A stretch of DNA of 64,000 nucleotides, taken from NCBI GenBank assembly GCA_009912175.1, contig WNDQ01000003.1, forward strand, positions 47,858 to 111,857, given 5' to 3'. The notes under the pieces were generated by a model. It was not told the origin of the DNA and searched no databases. It worked only from the letters and a program-made list of their open reading frames with translations. This document shows positions 12,922-21,657 of this stretch, in pieces; within the stretch, counting starts at the first letter, position 1; each line of letters opens with the position of its first letter. Source of the stretch: Paracidovorax wautersii (GTDB lineage Bacteria > Pseudomonadota > Gammaproteobacteria > Burkholderiales > Burkholderiaceae_C). Made by a program: the position numbers and the translations under genes.

Positions 12922-13680
12922 TCACGCCATGTGCACGCCACCATTGATGGGCAGGGTGGAGCCGGTCACGAAATCGGCCTGCGGCGATGCCAGATAGGCG
13001 ATGCCCGCGCCGACTTCCTCCGGTGTTGCCAGGCGGCCGAACAGGGTGAGCGCGGCGATCTCCTGGCGGATGGCCTCGTTGGTGTTGCGAAAGAACTCCG
13101 GCGTGCCCACCGGCCCCGGCGCCACGACGTTGACCGTGACCCCCGCCGGTGCCAGCTCGAATGCGGCCTGCCGCGCCAGGCCGGCGAGCGCGGCCTTGGC
13201 CGCGACGTAGGCAATGTCGACCCCGCTGCCGGCGACCGCGCCCGCCGTGGAGCCCACCAGCAGGATGCGCCCGTGCGCCAGCGGCCGGGCCAGCCGCAGC
13301 CGCGCGAACGTCTGCAGGCAATTGAACACGCCGGTGAGATTGAGGGCGAGCGTGCGATCCCAGACATCCCGGCCGAGCGTTGCCACATCGGCGCGCTGGC
13401 CCAGATGCACCTGTGGACCACCCGATGCGATGACCAGCACGCTGGCCGGGCCCTCGGCCTCGATGCGGTCGAAGGCTTCGTCGACCGAAGCGGCGTTCGT
13501 CACATCGACCGCTGCCACGTCGTGCGCCCCGCCCTCCAGTTCCGCGGCCACGGCCCGGGCGCGCGCCACGTTGAAGTCGGCCACGACCACCCGGTCACCT
13601 TGCGCCGCGAACATGCGGCAGACCGTGCTGCCGATTCCACCCGCGCCGCCCACGACGATCACACGTCTGTTGTTGTGCAT
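12922..13680 (-). CDS. SDR-family oxidoreductase
   Basis: A classical short-chain dehydrogenase, 252 residues. The cofactor motif is GGAGGIG (residues 11-17), and the catalytic tetrad N114, S144, Y158, K162 is complete. The acid at D35 after the second strand favours NAD over NADP. The C-terminus (LPINGGVHMA) is usual for the family. Beside a Rieske dioxygenase, a cis-dihydrodiol dehydrogenase role is a natural inference, but 3-ketoacyl-type reduction cannot be excluded. It is the first gene of the minus-strand operon ending with the MFS gene. Confidence 0.88.
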   Translation of the reverse strand: MHNNRRVIVVGGAGGIGSTVCRMFAAQGDRVVVADFNVARARAVAAELEGGAHDVAAVDVTNAASVDEAFDRIEAEGPASVLVIASGGPQVHLGQRADVATLGRDVWDRTLALNLTGVFNCLQTFARLRLARPLAHGRILLVGSTAGAVAGSGVDIAYVAAKAALAGLARQAAFELAPAGVTVNVVAPGPVGTPEFFRNTNEAIRQEIAALTLFGRLATPEEVGAGIAYLASPQADFVTGSTLPINGGVHMA

Positions 13681-13763
13681 CCAGTGTCTCCTGTCGCCGC
13701 AGGCCGCGCATGAACGTCATCCGTCAGCCACGTCGGCGATGGCGCCAGTATTGGATTGCGCCA

Positions 13764-13785
13764 GGACAGGGACAAGCGCCTGTCC
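13764..13785. promoter_or_regulatory. Inverted repeat upstream of the SDR operon
   Basis: GGACAGG and CCTGTCC form a perfect 7-bp dyad with an 8-nt spacer, 84 nt upstream of the SDR start and just beyond the lysR stop. It could be an operator for the LysR protein at 13814 or a hairpin ending the lysR transcript; no U-run follows. Confidence 0.35.
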
Positions 13786-13813
13786 GTAAAACAGCCTATT
13801 TATGCTGGAAATA

Positions 13814-14737
13814 TCACGTCCCGTCGCTGCGGAACAGGTGGATGATCGACTCGCGCAGCCATCGCACGGCGGGGTCGAGGTGGAAGCACGGATGCCAGAA
13901 CACGCTCACCGGAAAGGCATCGATGTTGATGGGCGGCTCCACCACGCGCAGCTTTTCGATGCGGGCATAGTAGTCCGCGATCGGACGCGGCACGGTCACG
14001 ATCAGGTCGGTGGCGGCGATGATCGACGGCACCGCCATGAAATGCTCCGTGACCAGTTGAACGCGGCGGGTGCCGCCCTGCGCCTTCAACCGGGACTCGA
14101 ACAGTTCCTGGCTGAGGCCGGTCGGGCGGACCACGACATGCGACAGCGCGAGGAAGCCGGCCATGTCCACGCGGGACGACCGCACCGTGGGATGGTCTTG
14201 CCGGACCAGGCAGACCATGCGCTGCGTGGACAGGTGCTGGACGTGCAAGGACGACTTGGCCAGTTCGGCGAAGAGTCCCAGGGCCAGGTCGCAGCGGCCC
14301 TCCTCCATCGCGGTCTCGATCTCATTGAGCGCAAAGGTCTTGCACTGCAGGTTGCAATGCGGCGCCATGTGATGCAGGTAGACCATCAGCCGGGGCAGGA
14401 AGTGCAGCTCGCCGACGTCGACCGCGGCGACGACGAAATCCCGGCGAGACGTGGCCGGATCGAATGCGGGCTGGTTCAGCAGGTGTTCGTTGAACCCGGA
14501 CAGGGCCTTGGCCGCCGCCTCCGCCAGTTCACTGCAGCGGCTGGTCGGCACCATGCCGGAGCGCGACCGCACGAACAGCGGATCGTGGACCGCCTTGCGC
14601 AGCCGCCCCAACGCCAGGCTGGTGGCCGGCTGGCTCAACTGGAGCGCCTCGGCGGCCTTCGAGACACTGCGCCAGCGATGCAGCGCGACCAGCACGCGCA
14701 GCAGGTTCAGGTCGAAGCGCAGGTCCAGTTCTTTCAT
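13814..14737 (-). CDS. LysR-family transcriptional regulator (aromatic cluster)
   Basis: A 307-residue regulator with an N-terminal winged helix-turn-helix (SVSKAAEALQLSQPATSLALGRLRKAVHDPLFVR) and a LysR substrate-binding domain. The N-terminal sequence resembles the NahR/NodD-like branch, whose members often sense aromatic compounds. It is divergent from the dienelactone hydrolase/Rieske genes and is followed by the SDR/ADH/MFS genes in its own direction, so it probably controls both arms. Confidence 0.9.
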   Translation of the reverse strand: MKELDLRFDLNLLRVLVALHRWRSVSKAAEALQLSQPATSLALGRLRKAVHDPLFVRSRSGMVPTSRCSELAEAAAKALSGFNEHLLNQPAFDPATSRRDFVVAAVDVGELHFLPRLMVYLHHMAPHCNLQCKTFALNEIETAMEEGRCDLALGLFAELAKSSLHVQHLSTQRMVCLVRQDHPTVRSSRVDMAGFLALSHVVVRPTGLSQELFESRLKAQGGTRRVQLVTEHFMAVPSIIAATDLIVTVPRPIADYYARIEKLRVVEPPINIDAFPVSVFWHPCFHLDPAVRWLRESIIHLFRSDGT

Positions 14738-14790
14738 TTGACGGGCAAATAATTTATTTAACTCATTCTTTATTACTTAAATTTTCAGGA
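14738..14790. promoter_or_regulatory. AT-rich divergent promoter of the aromatic cluster
   Basis: An AT-rich island in a GC-rich region, directly upstream of lysR. It holds a perfect dyad AAATAA-T-TTATTT at 14747-14759, ten bases from the lysR start, and further T/A-rich stretches to about 14788. It probably holds the divergent promoters and the LysR binding site. Confidence 0.5.
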
Positions 14791-14876
14791 CCGTCAATGC
14801 TCCGCTACACGCATCCTCCTCAGCGGCGGGGCGTATGAGAAATGGGCCCGGGAGCCCGACAACAGGAGACAAGACG

Positions 14877-14999
14877 ATGGACATCCCCACGGATCACGCA
14901 CCGGTCGCGGCGCAAAGCGCCTGCCACCATTCCGGCGCCAACGATGTGGCGACATACCGCCACGGCGCGGCCCACGGCCATGCAGGAGAACGCGCGTGA
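14877..14999 (+). CDS. 40-residue ORF translationally coupled to the dienelactone hydrolase
   Basis: ATG 14877 is preceded by a good ribosome binding site (AGGAGA, 8 nt upstream). The frame runs 40 codons and ends in a TGA whose bases overlap the GTG start of the next gene (GTGA at 14996-14999). The peptide is rich in His and Ala (CHHSG, RHGAAHGHAGERA). I recognise no family. It may be a true small protein, a leader peptide, or the remnant of a longer gene. The placement and signals favour real translation. Confidence 0.45.
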   Translation: MDIPTDHAPVAAQSACHHSGANDVATYRHGAAHGHAGERA

Positions 15000-15742
15000 G
15001 CCGGAATCACGACACCGTCACTGAAACGGCCGTGCCGCCGGCCGGCATCATCCGCGAGGACACGGCCATCGCCGCCGATGGCGGCCGGATCGACGCCTAT
15101 CTCGCCGCGCCGGCCGAGGGCGGCCCGCAGGTTCCGGGCGTGGTCCTGGTGATGTCGATCTTCGGCGTGGACTCGGACACCAAAAACCACTGCGACCGCC
15201 TGGCCACCAGCGGCCATGTCGCCCTGGCTCCCAACTTCTTCTGGCGAGACCCGGATTCCGGCGTGCTCTCCGAAGCCGAGGTTCCGCGCGCCATCGGCCG
15301 CGCCATGCGCGCCAACTTCGACGCCTCGATGGACGATCTGCGGCGCGCCATCGCCCGGGTGCGCGAGCACCCGCGCTGCAACGGCAAGGTCGCGGTGCTG
15401 GGCTATTGCTTCGGCGGCCCGCACGCCTGGCGGGCCGCCTGTGACGGGCTCGGAATCGACGCCGCCGTTTCCTTCCATGGCACCCACGTGTCGAAATACC
15501 TCAAGCCCGGCGACCGGCCGGCGTGCCCGGTCGCGTTCCACTACGGCGAGCTCGACGACTTCGCGCCGCCCGAGGAACTGGCGGCCGTGGGTGCGGCCGC
15601 CCGCGCTGGCGGCAGCGAATTCCACGTCCATCCGGGCGCGGGCCACGCCTACATGATGCCCGGCAACTCGCACTACCACGCGCAAGGCGCCCAGGCCTCG
15701 TGGGAGGCCGCGCTGCGGCTGCTGGCGCCGCTTCGCGGCTAG
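14996..15742 (+). CDS. Dienelactone hydrolase family protein
   Basis: An alpha/beta hydrolase of 248 residues in the carboxymethylenebutenolidase family. The predicted triad is C138 (GYCFGG), D188 (GELDDFAP) and H217 (GAGHAY). The start is GTG 14996, with GGAGA seven bases upstream. Family members hydrolyse dienelactone in chlorocatechol and related ortho pathways. Odd point: the glutamate that normally precedes IFG and holds the Cys in check is replaced by S54 (VMSIFGVD). It stands at the head of the Rieske dioxygenase genes. Confidence 0.85.
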   Translation: MSRNHDTVTETAVPPAGIIREDTAIAADGGRIDAYLAAPAEGGPQVPGVVLVMSIFGVDSDTKNHCDRLATSGHVALAPNFFWRDPDSGVLSEAEVPRAIGRAMRANFDASMDDLRRAIARVREHPRCNGKVAVLGYCFGGPHAWRAACDGLGIDAAVSFHGTHVSKYLKPGDRPACPVAFHYGELDDFAPPEELAAVGAAARAGGSEFHVHPGAGHAYMMPGNSHYHAQGAQASWEAALRLLAPLRG

Positions 15743-15944
15743 AGCGCCCGCCCCCCACGCTCGCCTGCGTGCGCCCATCGCGCAGGCGACCTTCTTCGAC
15801 CGCCCGGCCACGGCGCCGGCCTGGCCGCTGCATGGCCCATCGCGCGCCACCGGCGTGACCAGGACGTCCACGACCCCACGCCCGCTGGCGGGCGACCTTT
15901 AAGCCGCCTGCACACAGGCACCACAACCCAAGGAGAACCCTCCC

Positions 15945-17272
15945 ATGAATGAGCAACTGGATGTGAATGCGCTGCGGCACGCCCCCGCCGCCGAACTGGA
16001 CTTCACGCAACTGGTGGAGGCCGAGCGGGTGCACCGCCGGGCCTACGTCGACCCGCAGGTGTTCGAGCTGGAGATGGACCGCATCTTCGGGCGCGCCTGG
16101 ATCTACGTCGGCCACGAGAGCCAGGTGCCCAATGCCGGCGACTACTTCACGACCCAGGTTGGCCGCCAGCCGGTGGTCATGACACGCCATGCCGACGGCA
16201 CCATCCACGTGCTGGAAAACCGCTGCCCGCACAAGGGCGCGATCGTGTGTCCGGAGCGCTCGGGCCACGCCAAGCGGCTGGTGTGCTGGTACCACGGCTG
16301 GAACTTCGAAGCCGACGGCTCGCTGGCCGGCGTGCCGGTTCGCTCGGGCTACGACGACACCTGCTTCGACCCGTCCGACCGCGCCAACGGCATGAAACGC
16401 CTGCCGCGTGTCGAGAACTACCGCGGCTACGTGTTCGCCTCGCTGGCAGCCGACGGCCCTGATCTCCAGACCTGGGCGGGAGAAGGCATGCGCGGCTTCG
16501 ACAACGTGGTCGACCGTTCGCCCACCGGGCAGATCGAGATCATCGGCGACTGCTTCCGCACCGTGCAGAACAGCAACTGGAAGATCTTCATCGACAACAT
16601 GAGCGACGGGATGCACACGTCCTTCGTGCACCACCAGACCGCGCGGGCCGCGAAGCGGACCCTGGAGAAATTCAAGATCGAGCATGCGGGCGGCCTGCAG
16701 GTTGCGACCCTGCTGGCCGGGGCGCCCGACCAGATGGCCAAGACCGACCTGGTCGCCCACCCCAACGGGCACTTCGACAGGCGGCCTTCGCCCCCGAACC
16801 GCAGGGACCGGACGCGCAGAAGTACAAGGCCGACCTGATCGCCCGGCACGGCGAGGCCGGCGCACAGCGCGTTCTCTCGCAGAACTTTCACAATGCGCTG
16901 CTCTTTCCCACGGCCTTGATGCAGCCTTCGCTGCTGCAACTGCGGGTCATACGCCCGCTGGCGGTGGACCGCACGCTGCTGGAGATCTGGGTGTTCCGGC
17001 TCAAGGGCGCGCCCGACAGCTTCACGAGCCGCGCCATCACGGCGGCCAACATCGGCAACTCGCCGGCCAACATCGTCGCCGCCGACGATTTCGAAGCGTA
17101 CTACCGCGTCCACACCGGACTGAGGGGACCTGAATCCGACTGGGTGGTGCTCAGCCGGGAGGCCAACCGCGACATCCCGTTGGGCTCGAGCTTGAAGGGC
17201 GCATCCGGCAACTCGGAGGTCTGCATGCGCAACATGTACCAGGCATGGGGCCAGTACATGTCCGCGCGCTGA
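15945..17272 (+). pseudogene. Rieske ring-hydroxylating dioxygenase alpha subunit, frameshifted
   Basis: Reads as an aromatic ring-hydroxylating dioxygenase large subunit. The Rieske [2Fe-2S] ligands are C94/H96 and C114/H117. The mononuclear iron site is H224 and H229 (DGMHTSFVH) with bridging D221. At about 16779 one base is missing: the first frame ends at 16838, while the rest of the catalytic domain (from QAAFAPEPQG to YMSAR) continues in the next frame to 17272. Joined, it gives about 442 residues, normal for the family. RBS AAGGAGA precedes the start. All key residues remain, so a sequencing error or a very recent mutation is likely. No ferredoxin or reductase gene is nearby. Confidence 0.88.
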
Positions 17273-17304
17273 ACCCCATTCCCTTCCTCCAAAAAACCAA
17301 CACC

Positions 17305-17808
17305 ATGCAGACCCTTGCTCCCCACGCTCCCCTCAGCCGCCATGAGGCCGAGGACTTTCTCTACCGCCAGGCTGAATTCATCGACACGCGCGACTACACG
17401 TCGTGGCTCGACCTTTTCACCCCCGAGGCGAGCTACTGGATCCCGGCGCGGCCCGGGGACACGGACCCCAAGACCCAGCTGTCGTTCCTGTTCGATGACC
17501 TGCCCAGCATGGCGGCGCGCTGCGAACGCCTGCTCGACCACGGCACCGGCGGCCAGCAACCCATCACGCGCAGCAGCCATGTCGTGGGCAATGTGCGCAT
17601 CGTCGGTGCCCATGGCGACGGCTCGACCGTGGTGCGCTCGCGCTTTCACGTCACGCAGTTCCGGCGGGATGCCTTCAAGTACTACGCCGGCAGCTACACG
17701 CACCACCTGGTGGCCAGCGGCGATGGCGGCTGGAGGATCCGCTTCCAGCGCGTGGACCTGATCGATTGCGACGGCATCCACGACGCCATCCTGCAGGTCT
17801 ATCTGTAG
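17305..17808 (+). CDS. Aromatic ring-hydroxylating dioxygenase beta subunit
   Basis: A 167-residue small subunit with the NTF2-like fold: an N-terminal helix (AEDFLYRQAEFIDTRDYTSWLDLF), the segment YWIPARPGD, and a conserved C-terminal half with SRFHVTQFRRD. It forms the alpha3beta3 oxygenase with the product of the preceding gene, 32 nt away, and has a structural role. The first methionine matching the family N-terminus is at 17305. Confidence 0.9.
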   Translation: MQTLAPHAPLSRHEAEDFLYRQAEFIDTRDYTSWLDLFTPEASYWIPARPGDTDPKTQLSFLFDDLPSMAARCERLLDHGTGGQQPITRSSHVVGNVRIVGAHGDGSTVVRSRFHVTQFRRDAFKYYAGSYTHHLVASGDGGWRIRFQRVDLIDCDGIHDAILQVYL

Positions 17809-17912
17809 CACCGGCCCGCGGTGCCGCAGCGATGGCGGCCCGTGGCGCACGTTCGCCCCCACCCCCAAAAGCACGCCACCGGGCACGGCGTCAAAAAAAT
17901 GATGGAGACACG

Positions 17913-18836
17913 ATGATGAAAAGATTGTTTGTAGCGACGGCCGCCACCAGTTGCGCGGCACTGGTCTCGCCCCAGGCGCATGCGCTGGAGAGTGGCGTCT
18001 CGCCCTACCCCGTGGGTGCCTCCGGCACGAGCATCGCGACCATGCCGCCGATCCCGGGACTGTTCCTGCGGCAGCAGTTCAGCTACAGCGAAGCGAACGG
18101 GCTCTACGACAACAACGGCCACAAGCTGGGCGTGCCTTTTCGTTCGTCCTCGTTCGCCGCCACCTCGCGCCTGGTGGCCGCCTACCCGGCCACCTGGCTG
18201 GGCGCCAACGTCTATTCGCAGGTCGTGCTGCCCGCCGTCACCTTGCACACCGACATCGCGGGCAGCAGCGGACGCGACCATGGCCTGTCCAACATCACGC
18301 TCTCGCCAGTGATCCTGCAATGGTCGCTGAGCCCTCGCCTGACCGCGATCGCGGGCATGGACCTGTCGCTGGCCAACGGCTCGTACAGCGCTTCCAACCC
18401 CAGCGTCGCGGTGGGCTACACCTCGCTGCAGCCCGTGCTCGCGGCGCGCTACAACGTGCCCAATGGCCCCGATGTGGGAGCCATCACCCGCCTGATGCTC
18501 AACCGCACCAACAGCGACACGGGCTATCGGTCCGGCGACGGTGTCGTGGTCGATTTCAGCGCGGGCTGGAACTTCGGCCAATGGAAGGCCGGCCTCGTCG
18601 GCGGCTACCTGAGCCAGTACGAAGACGACAGGAGCCATGGCGCGCTCGTCAAGGACAACCGTGCCCGGCTGTTCAAGGTCGGGCCGTCCATCGACTACAA
18701 CGCGGGCCCCCTCAACATCAACATCAACTACCAGCACGGCTTGTACGCGGCCAATACATCCAAGAGCCACTCGCTGTGGGTGAACTTCTCCTTCCCCTTG
18801 TGGGCCAAGCCGCCAGGGCCGCGCGCCACACCTTGA
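17913..18836 (+). CDS. Outer-membrane channel, phenol-degradation meta-pathway type
   Basis: A 307-residue protein with a Sec signal peptide (MMKRLFVATAATSCAALVSPQAHA) and a series of alternating beta strands ending in an aromatic residue near the C-terminus (SHSLWVNFSFPLW). This matches the Phenol_MetA_deg/SphA group of putative hydrophobic-compound channels. Directly after the dioxygenase genes, it probably admits the aromatic substrate. ATG 17913 follows a GGAGA site; a second ATG at 17916 is equally possible. Confidence 0.78.
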   Translation: MMKRLFVATAATSCAALVSPQAHALESGVSPYPVGASGTSIATMPPIPGLFLRQQFSYSEANGLYDNNGHKLGVPFRSSSFAATSRLVAAYPATWLGANVYSQVVLPAVTLHTDIAGSSGRDHGLSNITLSPVILQWSLSPRLTAIAGMDLSLANGSYSASNPSVAVGYTSLQPVLAARYNVPNGPDVGAITRLMLNRTNSDTGYRSGDGVVVDFSAGWNFGQWKAGLVGGYLSQYEDDRSHGALVKDNRARLFKVGPSIDYNAGPLNININYQHGLYAANTSKSHSLWVNFSFPLWAKPPGPRATP

Positions 18837-18870
18837 TCCCCGCACACCACAACGAGGACGTCCCACCGAC

Positions 18871-19737
18871 ATGACCACACTGGCCTTGAGAAACACCCTC
18901 GCCGCCCTGGGCGGCCAACTGGGCCCGGACACGATCGCGCAGGTCCACCGCCTGTACCTGGCCGAGCAAGCCCGGCATGCCGACGAGCTTGCCCCCGCCG
19001 CGCTCGACCTGGCCTACGGGCCGCACCCTCGCCATCGGCTCGACCTGTACGGCGGCGGTGAGGCCGGCGCGCTGGCCCCCATCCTCGTCTGGGTCCATGG
19101 CGGCGGCTTCATGCGCGGCGACAAACGATCGCCCGACCACCCCTACGAGGCGCACGCGGGCCGGTTCGCGGCCCGCCACGGCTTCCTCGGCGTGACGATG
19201 AACTACCGCCTCGCGCCCCAGCACGGCTGGCCCGCCGGCGGCGAAGACGTCGGCCTGGTGATCGACTGGCTGCGTGACAAGGCGCAGGCTCATGGCGGCG
19301 ACCCCGACCGCATCTTGCTGGTGGGAACGTCGGCCGGCGCCACGCACGTGGCGGCCCACCTTCAGTTGCGGCCCGAGTCGCCAGGCATCCGGGGTGCCGT
19401 GCTGCTTTCAGGCCTGTATGGCCTGACGCCCTCGGACGGCGAGCGCGACGCCGCCTACTACGGCGACGATCCCCAGGCCTATGCCGCCCACGTGCCCGCC
19501 GAAGCCATCATCCAGACCCCCACGCCCTTGCTGCTGTGCTGTGCCGAATTCGATCCGCCGCGCTTCCAGCGCGAGTTCATCGCGGTCATGCAACGCCGGC
19601 TCGACCACCACGGCCAGGCGCCGCGCGCCTGGATCGCCACCAGCCACAATCACTATTCGATCGCCTACCACCTGGGTACGGCAGACCACCGGCTGGCCGG
19701 CGAAATCCTGGATTTCGCCGCCGCGTGCGGCATCTGA
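18871..19737 (+). CDS. Alpha/beta hydrolase, hormone-sensitive-lipase type
   Basis: A 288-residue cytosolic esterase. The oxyanion motif is VHGGGF (residues 75-80), the nucleophile Ser lies in GTSAGA near residue 154, an acid lies in CAEFDPPRF, and the likely catalytic His is in SHNHYS. No signal peptide. It is 34 nt after the channel gene and probably the last gene of the aromatic operon, where it could cleave an ester substrate or an acyl intermediate. Confidence 0.85.
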   Translation: MTTLALRNTLAALGGQLGPDTIAQVHRLYLAEQARHADELAPAALDLAYGPHPRHRLDLYGGGEAGALAPILVWVHGGGFMRGDKRSPDHPYEAHAGRFAARHGFLGVTMNYRLAPQHGWPAGGEDVGLVIDWLRDKAQAHGGDPDRILLVGTSAGATHVAAHLQLRPESPGIRGAVLLSGLYGLTPSDGERDAAYYGDDPQAYAAHVPAEAIIQTPTPLLLCCAEFDPPRFQREFIAVMQRRLDHHGQAPRAWIATSHNHYSIAYHLGTADHRLAGEILDFAAACGI

Positions 19738-19744
19738 GCATCCA

Positions 19745-20020
19745 TCAACGACGCGGCTTGCGCGCAGCGTCGTACTTCTGCCAGTAGCCGAAGGTCTCCT
19801 CGTGGATCTCGTACTCAAGGTCGGCCACGCGCAGCTGCATGCGCTCCTGCACGTCGGCCACCGCCTGGTTGTAGACGGCCGGCCCGATCTCCTCCAGGAA
19901 AAATCCCAGCAAGCCGCCGGCAGCGATGTTGCCGATGGGCGTGTCCATGTGCTCGCGGAAATAGCGCTCGATCGAGGCGATGGCGGCGGCGCGGTCGGGT
20001 TTGGTCAGTTCGATGGTCAT
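19745..20020 (-). CDS. DUF2164 family protein
   Basis: A 91-residue protein matching the small DUF2164 family (AAIASIERYFREHMDTPIGNIAAGGLLGFFLEEIGPAVYNQAVAD region). These are conserved proteobacterial proteins of unknown function, probably helical. I start it at 20020, where the family begins (MTIELTKPD), not at the upstream in-frame methionine that lies inside the P450 gene. It follows the P450 gene by 10 nt and may be co-transcribed. Confidence 0.8.
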   Translation of the reverse strand: MTIELTKPDRAAAIASIERYFREHMDTPIGNIAAGGLLGFFLEEIGPAVYNQAVADVQERMQLRVADLEYEIHEETFGYWQKYDAARKPRR

Positions 20021-20030
20021 GGCAAAAAAC

Positions 20031-21329
20031 TCAGGGCAAGCTGCGCGGCGCCAGACGCACGCGCGCATTCTTGGGACGCAGGGAGAACCAGCCTTGCGCC
20101 GTCACCGGGCCCAGCATCGCCAGGTCCCAGTGCTCGACCCAGTGGGCCAGCGACACGGCCAGGTCCATCATGGCCATGCCAGTGCCGGGGCAGGCGCGCT
20201 CCCCCATCCCAAATGGAAAGTACGCGCCCTGCGGCCAGGTCGGGGTCTGCAGGAATCGCTCGGGCCGGAACGCCTCGGGCTCGGGGAACCAGCGCGCGTC
20301 GCGCTGCGTGATCCAGCTGGAAACCATCACGATGTCGCCGCGCGCCAGCACCCTGCCCGACACGGTCACGCCACGCGCGAGCTGGCGCGGCACCAGCGCG
20401 TAGGCCGGCGGGTACAGGCGCAGCGTTTCCTGGATCACGGCGCGCAGCAGCGGCGCGCCGCGCAGGTCCTGCAGTTGGCGCACGCCGGACCAGTCCACGC
20501 CGGCCAGTTCCTGGCGCAGCGCGGCCAGCACCTCGGGGTGCTGGGCCAACAGCAATTGCGCCCAGGCCAGCGTGGCGCCGGTGGCCTGGTGCGCGGCCAT
20601 CAGCAGCGTGGCGAGGTCGTCGCGATGCACCGCCAGCGGGCGCTGCGACTGCTGGGCGATCTGTTCGATCTGCTCACGCATGACGCGCAGCGCCCAGCGT
20701 TTGCGCGGGCACAGCTTGCTGGGAAACCAGTGCCCCAGCGGCAGCCCGGTGCCGACTTCGAGCAGCGCCACGCGCGACAGGATGCGCACGGCCTTGGCCA
20801 GGGTGTGCGCGCTCGGGGCCAGGTCCAGGCCAAACAGGGCGTGACCTGCCAGCGTGATGCTGTAGGCGGCCATCTCCAGATCCAGGTCGACCACCTGGCC
20901 CGGCTCGACACGCGCCGACCAGTCGCGGGCCATGCGCTGGATCTCCGCGACCGCCGGCGCCTGCAGATGCGGGCGCACCGTCTGGCGCTGGCGGCGCGCC
21001 ACCTCGCCCTCCTTCATCATGAAGCTGCGCCCATTCCACTGCCGCATGATGCACAGGCTGGGCTCCCAGCGCTGGAGGTCGGCGCGGTGGGTGACCATCA
21101 GTTCATGGATCGCCTCAGGGTGAAAGACACACCACAGCCGCTTCGGCCCCATGCGCAGGCTAGCCAGATCCGGCGAAGCGCGGTGCCGGCCGGCCAGCCA
21201 CACCAACGGGTCGCGCTGGATCTCCAGCCACTGGCTCAGCCCCGCGTCCGGCAACGGCCAGCGCTGGCGGCGCAAGGCCAGGTGCTTGCGGATGGGACAG
21301 GTCGTGGCGGCGGGTGGGTTGTGGCTCAT
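20031..21329 (-). CDS. Cytochrome P450 lacking the usual acid-alcohol pair
   Basis: A 432-residue P450. The heme loop is complete (FPFGMGERACPG, Cys380) and ExxR is E301-R304 (ETLRLYPP). In the I helix the usual AGHETT is AAHQAT at residues 245-250: Q248 and A249 replace the acid and the threonine that normally deliver protons for oxygen activation. T250 alone remains. This suggests peroxide-driven or otherwise altered chemistry. No redox-partner gene adjoins it. The overall sequence resembles the CYP102/CYP4-like side of the family more than P450cam. Confidence 0.9.
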   Translation of the reverse strand: MSHNPPAATTCPIRKHLALRRQRWPLPDAGLSQWLEIQRDPLVWLAGRHRASPDLASLRMGPKRLWCVFHPEAIHELMVTHRADLQRWEPSLCIMRQWNGRSFMMKEGEVARRQRQTVRPHLQAPAVAEIQRMARDWSARVEPGQVVDLDLEMAAYSITLAGHALFGLDLAPSAHTLAKAVRILSRVALLEVGTGLPLGHWFPSKLCPRKRWALRVMREQIEQIAQQSQRPLAVHRDDLATLLMAAHQATGATLAWAQLLLAQHPEVLAALRQELAGVDWSGVRQLQDLRGAPLLRAVIQETLRLYPPAYALVPRQLARGVTVSGRVLARGDIVMVSSWITQRDARWFPEPEAFRPERFLQTPTWPQGAYFPFGMGERACPGTGMAMMDLAVSLAHWVEHWDLAMLGPVTAQGWFSLRPKNARVRLAPRSLP

Positions 21330-21372
21330 GCGGCCTGCGGGGGAAGACGTGGCGGATCAGTGTATGCGGGAC

Positions 21373-21657
21373 TCAGTGAGTCGCCACCCACTCCCGCAGT
21401 GCGGCATCGATGCGGGTTTGCCAACCCGGGCCGCTGGCCTTGAAGTGGTTGAGCACGTCCTGTGACAGGCGAATGGTGACGGGCTGCTTGGGCGTATCGG
21501 CCACGGGGCGACCCGGCCGGCGCAAAAACTGGGCATGCGCCATTTCCTTGGCCGTGATTTCCTGGGTGTCCGGGTCGGCTGCAATGCCGGCGTCGATGGC
21601 GGCATCTTCCTCGGGCGTGGGCAGGATCAGATCGAGTTTCTTAGCGTGCTTGTTCAT
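21373..21657 (-). CDS. brnA: BrnA antitoxin, ribbon-helix-helix type
   Basis: A 94-residue protein with the C-terminal ribbon-helix-helix seen in BrnA (KQPVTIRLSQDVLNHFKASGPGWQTRIDAALREWV). BrnA binds and neutralises the BrnT RNase and represses the operon as a complex. It is encoded after and overlapping brnT by 17 nt, the standard order. The longer upstream frame is a shadow of brnT; the methionine at 21657 gives the normal family length. Confidence 0.92.
   Translation of the reverse strand: MNKHAKKLDLILPTPEEDAAIDAGIAADPDTQEITAKEMAHAQFLRRPGRPVADTPKQPVTIRLSQDVLNHFKASGPGWQTRIDAALREWVATH

Noticed and set aside
15743-15944. A gene between the dienelactone hydrolase and Rieske alpha
   Set aside because: The frames there have no start signal, length or family likeness; only the ribosome binding site before 15945 stands out.
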